A DNA stretch of 64,000 nucleotides, taken from the NCBI GenBank assembly GCA_036417435.1, contig CM070900.1:35441496-35505495 (forward strand). The letters run 5' to 3'. Below the pieces are notes generated by a model that saw nothing but the letters and a program-made list of their open reading frames with translations, was not told the DNA's origin and did not search any database. The position numbers were made by a program, and so were the translations under genes. This document shows positions 56,530 to 64,000 of the stretch, one piece after another (within the stretch, counting starts at the first letter, position 1; every line of letters starts with the position of its first letter). Source of the DNA: Inia geoffrensis. Taxonomy: Eukaryota; Chordata; Mammalia; Artiodactyla; Iniidae.

Positions 56530-57586
56530 GAGTGTAAGATTATATTGCTTACATGACACTATCTCTAAGAGAAATTATTAATAAAAAGAGAATGCTGAGT
56601 GAGGAATGGTATATATACATTGTGTTACCACAACTCTGAGAATTAGAAAAGGATAGCTGGATATAGATATAGGTATAAATATATTTCTGACTGAATATGC
56701 AAGAAATTTTATCAGTGTCCTTTAGGAGAGGTGAGAGAAAAGAGACTTTATCTTTTATTTTGTGCCTTTCTGTACAGTTTTAGAATTTATTTTACTGTGT
56801 GCCTTTTTAATTTACAGGGAAAAATCCATTTAAAAAAATTTAGTGACATCTAAATTTTCTTTCAATGCAAATCTGAGTCCGGGAATAATTAATATAAGTA
56901 AATATCATTGCTTAGGAGGAGTGACTTTTGGTATACGTGACATCAGAGGAGAAGAGCCTGACTTTAAATAGGAACCATGCAAAAAATGAGGCCATCTGTC
57001 CTCCCTGCTGTCACCTGGCACATAATCTTCCCACCATCAGGGATAAAAGCTGCAGGAAAAGATCCTACCTCCAAAAGCTCTAAAGCTACTGAGAGCAGCA
57101 CTGTATGGGACCAGCTGCCAGGATTATGCACAAGACAATTTCAGGGTAGAGAGATGATAGGGAGGATGATAGAAAAATACTTGAGAATGCTATAGGAGGC
57201 CAAAACCCCAAAAGATGATGGCAGTACCTGAGGGAGGGCCCCCATAACCAGGAACCTCTGAAGACCTGGAGGTTGATGAGGAAATGGAAGGTTATTACCA
57301 GGTGTATTTACATGACCTTCCAGGGGATTTTACTCCCCACGTTCTTTGATCTGAGCCAGGCCAAGAACCCACATGGATTTTATTTAAGCTGCGACCTCCC
57401 TCTTCACTGAACATGTGTTTTGACAAATCCTCATCTGCTACGTGTCAAACTCATATTTGTAACACAATCAGCAGGTCTCCAGAGGAAGCTGACTCAAAGC
57501 CAACTTCAAGAGCAGAATGGATTGGGCAATCCACTACAGTAATGAAGAAGACTAGTAGCAGCGTGCTTTTCTGGGTGCCTGACTTT
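56530..57586. other. No feature seen (1.1 kb)
   Basis: No interspersed repeat or exon recognised. Frames of 66-72 codons are unsupported. Confidence 0.4.
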
Positions 57587-57598
57587 TTCCTTTCAGTT

Positions 57599-57912
57599 GT
57601 TTTTTGTTTTTGAATTTTACTTATTTAGTTTTGGCTGCACTGGGTCTTCGTTGCTGCACACGGGCTTTCTCTAGTTGCAGTGAACCAGGGCTACTCTACA
57701 TTGCGGTGCGCCGGCTTCTCATTGCAGTGGCTTCTCTTGTTGCGGAGCACGGGCAGTAGTTGTGGCTCGCGGGCTGTAGAGCGCAGGCTCAGTTGTTGTG
57801 GTGCACGGGCTTAGTTGCTCCGCGGCATGTGGGATCTTCCCGACCAGGGCTGGAACCTGTGTCCCCTGTCTTGGCAGGCGGATTCTTAGCCACTGCACCA
57901 CCGGGGAAGCCC
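57599..57912 (-). mobile_element. Older, longer CHR-type SINE (CHR-1-like)
   Basis: About 314 bases in antisense. The tRNA-like head is at the right (ccaccggggaagcc near 57898-57911) and the body carries repeated units such as gtggcttctcttgttgcgga, gtagttgtggctcgcgggct and gttgttgtggtgcacgggct. The left end is a T/A-rich tail. TSD ttcctttcagtt occurs at 57587-57598 and 57913-57924 without mismatch. The body extension distinguishes it from the short copies elsewhere. Confidence 0.9.
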
Positions 57913-57924
57913 TTCCTTTCAGTT

Positions 57925-59189
57925 TTGTCTTCTTGTCTTATCAATAACTATCACCTATTTGGTGGCTATTGAGCCATTTTCTAATAAATAGCACATGTGG
58001 TGAGAAATGATAGATCAGGGTGAGGAAAATAAGCTTTTGTTCACCCATGGAAGCTTCCACACACTCGCTGTACTGTTCTGTAAGTACCTATCCTTCCGGG
58101 TGTCACATGTCATTGCTTAAACATAAGCAGAGTTGCTGAAACCTTGGGACTTTTTGCTGTTTCATACATTAACTGTACAAGTTCAACCAGATCCTATAAC
58201 CTCTTTCTAACTTGCTTTCTCCTTCCTAACATAGGATGTTAGGCAGGGTTGACAGCCCATGGATGAGAAAGGGAAAATACCCAGTGGTTCCCATTTGAGA
58301 TTGTTTTGCAAATCCTAATCTCTTAAATATATTCTCTCATCTAAAGCAAGAAGGACTGTGACATGTGTGGCTTTCCTATGCCCAGGGCCTGTATCACTCA
58401 TTCGGCATAACAGCACTCTCTCCTACTGCTTCTAGATGAGGCCTCAGAGCTTCAGGCAACTGCTTTAGAACTGACAGGTGATCTAGACTATCTGCCACCC
58501 CTGAAGCTGCTCCAACCAGGCTTCTGCTTTGAATTATATCCATGGTTTGGGTCCCAGTGGTATGAATTTCCCTTGCATTTGTGCAGTGTGACGTGTGTGT
58601 GGTGTAGTATATGACACCATTGCTAATGGATGACTGCTGAAAAGCTTTTAATTTGCATAGAACACATCCTTATGCTGAAACGGCAGCTAAACTTTCCTCG
58701 TGGATCATCGTCTGTCATTGAGAGAAAGTTTGGAAATTGGTGGTTTCCTCATTAAATCATTTCTTGAGGCTTTCTGAAAAATTTTAAAGTAACCCAATAT
58801 AAGGGAAAGAAATTTTAACTCTCTTCTCTGTCCGCTCTCTTTCCAGGTCTCCTTTCAAGGGAAGGGGGGAAGAATAGCGAATATAATTGGTCAGTGATCA
58901 AGAATTAATTGTGCCATGAATATTAATATGTAGGGCCACGGCATTAATGGACCCTAGCCCATATTCTGCTCCTCTCTCCATGCCTTCCACTACACACAGC
59001 TGGGTTAGTAAGTCAGATTAGGACTTGTCCTTGGCAGGACGTGTCACCTGCCTCTCCTCTTCTCACACTTCATGGAGCACTCACTCAGCTGAGTCAGGAT
59101 TCTCCTTGGAGCCCTACCATCTGCCTGCATGCCAAGCCATGCTGGACATTGCACTGGGTTAACAACTCATTCACTTCACTTCCTTTCAA
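57925..59189. other. No feature seen (1.3 kb)
   Basis: No repeat family or exon recognised. Confidence 0.4.
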
Positions 59190-59486
59190 TTAACAAAACT
59201 ATTTCAGGTACCTACTGTGTGCAAGCATCATGGAAGTGGCAGGCTTATAGCACTGCACAAAGCAAAGAAAAATAGATCTTACATTCTAGGAAATAAATAA
59301 GCAAAACTAGAGTTCGCCAGATGGTGATAAATTCTTTGGAAAAAATAAAGCAGGCAACTGGGACAAGGAAGAGAAGGGTGCAAAGGAGATGTGTTCTGAT
59401 TTCAAGTAGCATGGTCAGGAAAGCCCCCACTGAGAAGGTGACAGCTGAGTAACACCCAAGGAAGTGAGGATCAAATCATGAGACTA

Positions 59487-59692
59487 GGGCTTCCCTGGTG
59501 GCGCAGTGGTTGACAGTCCGCCTGCCGATGCAGGGGACGCGGGTTCGTGCCCCGGTTCGGGAAGATCCCACACGCCGCGGAGCAGCTGGGCCCGTGAGCC
59601 ATGGCCACTGAGCCTGCGCGTCCGGAGCCTGTGCTCCCCAACGGGAGAGGCCACAACAGTGAGAGGCCCACGTACCGAAAAAAAAAAAAAAA
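59487..59692 (+). mobile_element. CHR SINE inside L2
   Basis: Full copy with an A-tail. Perfect TSD aaatcatgagacta at 59473-59486 and 59693-59706. Frames of 66-107 codons here are SINE translations. Confidence 0.97.
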
Positions 59693-59942
59693 AAATCATG
59701 AGACTATTTTGGGGAAAGAGCTGTCCAGGTATGGAAAGGAGCAAAGGCAAAGAGCAGGGGGACATATCTGGGTATCTGAAGCCAGGAGGCCAAGTGGCTG
59801 GAAAGAGTGAGCAAAGGGGAGTATCGTAGGAGGTGAGGTCAGAGTCACAAGGTGGATGGTGGGGTTCAGATTGTGTGGGGCTTTGTAGGTCATTGTGATG
59901 ACTTTGGATTTTACTCAGGATGAGAGGGAATAAAGGGGGAGC

Positions 59943-60430
59943 TGTCTTAATTGCCTGTTGCTGCTGTTACAAATGACCACAAGTTGAACAGTTTGAATCA
60001 ACACAAACGTATTCTTTACAGTTCTGGAAGTCAGAAGTCTGAAATCAGTTTCACTGGACTGAGGTCAAGGTGTCAGCGGGGATGGTTCCTTCCGGAGGCT
60101 GGGAGGAGAGACTCTGTTTCCTGGCCTTTTTCAGGGTCTAGTGGCCACCTGCATTCCTTTGCTTGCGGCTCCGTCTTCCATTTTCAAAGCATGTTGTTCC
60201 AATCTCTGCTTCCATCATCACATCACTCTGACTGTGATAGTTCCGGCATCCCCTTATAAAGACCAATATAGCTATTGATACATCAGACCCATGCCCTCCC
60301 CCACTCAGATAACCTCCTCATCTCAAAATCCTTAATCATACCTGTGACATCTCTTTTGCCATATACCATGCATAGCTTCTGGGGATTATGACCTGAACAT
60401 ATTTGGGAAGCCATTATTCACTCTACCACA
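59943..60430 (-). mobile_element. MaLR (MLT1D-like) LTR inside L2
   Basis: Begins tgtcttaattgcctgttgct, contains gttacaaatgaccacaagtt, cagttctggaagtcagaagt, ctgaggtcaaggtgtcagcg and ccttccggaggctgggagg. It ends ccattattcactctaccaca. This is the complement of an MLT1-class LTR, TG...CA bounded. No clear TSD. The 102-codon frame at 59951-60259 is LTR sequence. Confidence 0.85.
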
Positions 60431-61214
60431 GATACCTTGCTCTGATTTAGGTTTCTAAAGTGTTCTTTGGCTGCTCTATTAAGAACAGTTTTGGAAGTGC
60501 AAGGACAGAAACAAGGAAACCTGTAAGGTGGCTCTTGCAATACCTCAGGCAAAAGATGATGATGGTTTAGTTCAGGGTGTTGGCAGCAGAGTGGTTGAGA
60601 AGTCTTATCTTAGATATGTTTTGAAGACAAAATCAACATGGTTTGTGGATATGGGTCATGAAAAAATAGAAGACGAACTGCTTTCTCCAAGTTTTCATCC
60701 TGAGCAATTGGAAGGATAGATAGGCTGTTTCCAAAATGGGGAAGGTTATTGAAGGAGCAGATTTAGAGGAAAGATAATGAGTACGGTTATATAGTAAATC
60801 TGAAATTAAATATTACGTTTGAAATGCCTACTGAAGATTCAAATTGAGATGTCAATATTGGAATTAAAATGTCAGATTGAACCTAAACACGCGAATCAGA
60901 TTAGCCTTTACCATAATTGTGTGCTGAGAGTTGTTACAGGCTGTATTTTAAATACCATTTGGCAATTATTCCTTGCATCTGATTCACATGGGAATATTGT
61001 AAGAGCAGGAGAACATGGAAGATGGGCAAGAGCAGGACAGGATTCATGTACTACCAAAACTCTGACTGTCACACCATCAAAATAGCATCAAAAAGACCTG
61101 AAATCCCATTTAATCTTTAACACTGTATATTTACAAATATAGTTGCAATGTTGTCTAAGGCTGACACTGAGATCTACGAAGATCCTCTTGTTTCTTGGTT
61201 GATGGTCTGTCCCA

Positions 61215-61340
61215 GTGGTCTTAAACTCTGGTTTGCATTAGAAACAATAGAAGAGTATGTTAAAATGCAACTTTCTGACTCCACCTGAGGAGTGTGACTC
61301 AGAAGGACTGGATCGTAGCAGCAGTGATCTGCAACCCCGA
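61215..61340. repeat. hAT-Charlie-type DNA element relic
   Basis: Reads cagtggtcttaaactctggt, ttgcattagaaacaatagaa, gttaaaatgcaactttctga, ctccacctgaggagtgtgac. The same MER1-type pattern as 11530-11690; the right side is lost. Confidence 0.6.
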
Positions 61341-61434
61341 AAACTGGGGAAAGAAAGAGGAAAGACAGATGAGTTGTGGTACCTGATACATGTGGTGGGG
61401 ACTTGGTTTGGTTTGGTTTGAGGTTAAGAATTTA

Positions 61435-61650
61435 TTGAGGACTTAGCATGGGCAGTTACTATATCACTTTATTCTCACGACACTCTAAGAGGTGGGAAGA
61501 AAGTACTATTAGTAGTCTCATTTCACAGACAGGAAAACAGAAGCCCTAAGGAATTAGATGACTTTCCCAGATCACGTAGCCCATCAAAGCAGAGCTGAGA
61601 TCTTAAGCTGGGTTTGTTTGGCACTGACTCCCATATTCATGCTGGTACCC
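61435..61650 (-). repeat. MIR SINE, nearly complete
   Basis: Complement of MIR: gggcagttactatatcactt, attctcacgacactctaaga, tctcatttcacagacaggaa, gatgactttcccagatcacg, agcagagctgagatcttaag. Confidence 0.82.
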
Positions 61651-61754
61651 AGTATTCTGTGTTGTTTATGGGAACATGGATTGATGAGTGGTTGTATATG
61701 GGAAGGGAGATGATTCTAAGATGTCGTCAATAATGCCTGGATTTATGTTGGGAT

Positions 61755-61935
61755 TTGTAGATTGAGTTTTGGAGCCAGGGCGCCCGTTTTCAAATCTGGA
61801 TTCTGCCACTTGCCAGTGATGTGACCCTGACCATTCTGCATTACCTCTCTATGTCTCACCATTCTCCTCTATAAATGGGGATACAAACAGCTCTTAACAT
61901 CATAGGGTTATTGTGTTGGTTAAAGAAGGAAATGC
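61755..61935 (+). repeat. MIR SINE, nearly complete
   Basis: Reads agttttggagccagggcgcc, tttcaaatctggattctgcc, acttgccagtgatgtgaccc, ataaatggggatacaaacag, atcatagggttattgtgttg. Confidence 0.86.
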
Positions 61936-61944
61936 ATTGAAGTC

Positions 61945-62440
61945 TTATTCACCATAGCCTACAACATCTCTACGTGATCTGCCATCTGCTTTCCTCTCCA
62001 ACCTCATCTCTATACTACTCTCTCCCATTGTGCATCTTGCTCCAGAGATGCTGGCTTCTTTGGGTTCCACAAACAAGTCTGATTCATTTGGGACATTTAC
62101 CTTGGAATGCTCATCTGCCTAGAAAACTGCCCCTACAGACTGCTACGTGACAAATTCTTTCTTACTCACTGAACGAATGTCAGCTCAAATGTCTTTCCCA
62201 TAGAGAAGTTTTTCCTGTATGCCCAAAGGAAATATCCTTCATCCCCACTCACTTTTATTACTCTCTTTTATTAATGTTTCCATAGTATGTATCACTGTCT
62301 GAAGGTTTATTGTTTGTTCACTTGATTATTAATAGTATCCCTCCAACTAGAAATTAAGGTGCATAATGTCACTTGTTCACTAGTGTAGACCTAGCTCTTA
62401 GAAGAGTAACTGCTATGGAAACAGGGAAATGAATGAATAT
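61945..62440 (+). repeat. L2 LINE 3' end
   Basis: Sense L2: cttggaatgctcatctgcct, ctcaaatgtctttcccatag, gtatgcccaaaggaaatatc, gtatgtatcactgtctgaag and ccctccaactagaaattaag. This is the L2 ORF2 end and 3' UTR order. Confidence 0.78.
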
Positions 62441-62442
62441 TT

Positions 62443-62523
62443 GTGAAAAAAAGGAAGGAAAGGAAGGAGGAGAGAAAGGAAGTGAGAGAGAGAGAGAGAA
62501 GGAGAGACAAAGGAGAAGGAAAA
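62443..62523 (+). repeat. GA-rich low-complexity tract
   Basis: Purine-only run (aaggaaggaaaggaaggagg, then gagagagagagagaaggaga). The K/R/E-rich frame here is only its translation. Confidence 0.93.
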
Positions 62524-62569
62524 CACTTAGCATATCACCTGATGCATAAAAATAGTAAAAACATGCTAC

Positions 62570-62645
62570 TAATATTATTATTAAAGAAATGGTTATTAAA
62601 TACCTACTCTAAGCCAGGCATTTTGCTAAACTAGATTTATCAGCC
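62570..62645 (-). repeat. L2 or MIR 3'-end fragment
   Basis: Reads ggttattaaatacctactct, aagccaggcattttgctaaa, the shared end pattern ATTTATTGAGCACCTACTATGTGCCAGGCACT. Confidence 0.55.
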
Positions 62646-63824
62646 TTACAGCAGAGTATATCCTATGTTCCTTTAAACCTCTGTTGTATATGGATGGACT
62701 GAAACAGTTGGGGGGTGGGGGCCAGGCACAGTGGGAATCTCTAACTCTCAGAACTCACAACCATATTTTCAATATATTTAGGGAATTCAAATTTATCTGG
62801 AACCTGTCCCATGCACACAACTCATTCTCTAAATCCACACCAGACAGAGTGACCAAACAGATGGACTCCGCATCGCACCTGGGAGCCTAGCCAACTCTGG
62901 CTGTGCTGGCCACGTTGGAGAATCTCACAGAGTAGCGTGGAATTTACAAATTTCCAAAGGGGACAGAGATCCTAAGTCCCACTTCCAATTTTGAGTCATG
63001 CAGGTTATGAGTTTTAAATGGACCTTTTCATTGTTTATTTTCACTTAGCGTTTGCTCCTTTTCATCTGGGATGATGAGACATCATCTGGCACCTCTGCCA
63101 ACCTCATCATCACAATTATCTGCCTGGCAGAGGATGGCTGCTTTGGAGAACAGACACAGCTTCTCTAGAGAGTCAAACATACACATCCCTCTTCTGCAGG
63201 TTTGTGGACATTGGTGAGGAAACAACAGGACATGTTCCTTGTACCCAGAGAACTTTTAGGATTTCTCATTCTTTCGCCATCTTGATTTCACAGCTGGGCA
63301 GAAATGCCCTTCAACTGAAACTGAAACAGGGGCAATTCCTAAAGCAGAGCCACGGTCTATGTTAGAAAGAATTGCCAAGTCCCCTCTTGGACATCGGCAA
63401 TGAGATTTTCAAGAGGACAACACCAGTAACCAGCTCTTCCTTGAAGACACCCATTCTAAACAGACTTGGAACTTGTCAGGTTAAAAGTCAGGTCTTTACT
63501 ATCCTGCCTGTAAAATAAGTGTTGGAATTCAGTTCACTTCACAAAGGCTTAGACAATATTTTACTACCAGGCCCACTGTGTTGTAATTACCGTGGGAAAC
63601 AAGTCACTTTTCTCATGGGGCGCGTTGTCCAGTGAAAAATAAAGTCAAGGGAATAATTCATTAGAAGTCAATGGGATGAGAGCTAGGCTGTCTTAGGGTA
63701 TCTTTATATTTTTTTCTTCTTTTGAGCCCAGAGATGTTTACTTATCCCAGATTTTGGTAGACAGAAATGTCTGCCAGAGGAAGAGGTGTCTTCATCTGAG
63801 TCCCGAATGATAAGATGTACCTGA
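62646..63824. other. No feature seen (1.2 kb)
   Basis: No repeat family or exon recognised. Confidence 0.4.
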
Positions 63825-64000
63825 AAGACTCCTGGACCAGAAGTCAATGGATCTGGGATCCAGGTCCAATGTTTTGAGTTGTTAGTCTTACAACACATGT
63901 GCAAGTCATTTAAAATCAACATCAGTCTCTTCATTTTTGAGACGGGGATAATACTACATCTCATAATCAGGTAACAAAATATATGTGCAAGTGACTGGTA
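63825..64000 (+). repeat. MIR SINE, reaching the window edge
   Basis: Reads ggatctgggatccaggtcca, gttgttagtcttacaacaca, tgtgcaagtcatttaaaatc, gtctcttcatttttgagacg, gggataatactacatctcat. The minus-strand 86-codon frame at 63704-63964 is its antisense. Confidence 0.75.

Larger units (their letters stand above)
59190..61060 (-). repeat. Long L2 LINE split by a SINE and a MaLR LTR
   Basis: Five collinear segments of L2 complement. From 59190: ctactgtgtgcaagcatcat, attctaggaaataaataagc, ctgagaaggtgacagctgag. After the SINE: aggcaaagagcaggggg, gggctttgtaggtcattgtg, actttggattttactcagg. After the LTR, from 60431: ggctcttgcaatacctcagg, caaaagatgatgatggttta, gaaatgcctactgaagattc, ttgagatgtcaatattggaa. 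The SINE is at 59487-59692 and the MaLR LTR at 59943-60430. Frames at 60528-60719 and 60819-61085 are L2-derived, not genes. Confidence 0.82.

Noticed and set aside
59951..60259. 102-codon frame
   Set aside because: It lies wholly within the antisense MLT1-class LTR.
1..64000. CRISPR array, operons or other prokaryotic defence systems
   Set aside because: No direct repeats with regular spacers, no ribosome-binding-site-led gene strings, and the whole window is mammalian repeat and non-coding DNA.

Overview
This is vertebrate nuclear DNA from a mammal, almost certainly a cetacean (whale, dolphin or porpoise). The strongest sign is 12 copies of one tRNA-derived SINE family, CHR, which I know from whales, hippos and ruminants. 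Many copies have long clean A-tails and near-perfect target-site duplications (TSDs). A second sign is a 7.1 kb full-length L1 whose 5' UTR I recognise as the cetacean type. I saw no BovB or Bov-tA/ART2A repeats, which a ruminant window this long should contain. Hippo cannot be excluded from sequence alone.

I found no protein-coding exon, rRNA, true tRNA gene or small RNA gene. The window reads as intergenic or deep-intronic DNA. Open frames longer than about 100 codons are mostly translations of SINEs, L1, L2 or LTRs, or are unsupported chance frames. There is no CRISPR array, operon or other prokaryote-like system, and I found no credible new biological system. The interest lies in the layered insertion history.

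Layout: 0-10 kb is old unique sequence with scattered MIR and L2 relics and one clean CHR insertion (5512-5728). 10.1-11.5 kb holds a solo LTR with palindromic ends and a 5'-inverted L1 inserted into a MIR. 12.8-13.7 kb is an L2 split by a small hAT element and a CHR SINE. 14.9-16.2 kb is an L1 3' end carrying a CHR SINE. 19.1-24.2 kb is an ancient near-full-length L1. 24.4-29.0 kb is a decayed hAT (Charlie-like) transposon with an L1 inside its transposase frame and a MaLR LTR near its 3' end. 29.3-36.6 kb is comparatively repeat-poor.

36.7-43.8 kb is the full-length L1, itself inserted in an L2. 44-52 kb has four more SINE or L1 insertions. 52.6-53.2 kb is an internally deleted Tigger inside a MIR. 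53.6-54.4 kb and 59.2-61.1 kb are L2 copies split by MaLR LTRs and, in the second case, a CHR SINE. 61.2-64 kb returns to MIR and L2 relics.

Family names come from recall of consensus sequences, not from a database search. Junctions with a stated TSD are read directly from the sequence and are accurate to a few bases. Boundaries of old MIR, L2 and MaLR copies are good to roughly 20-50 bases.
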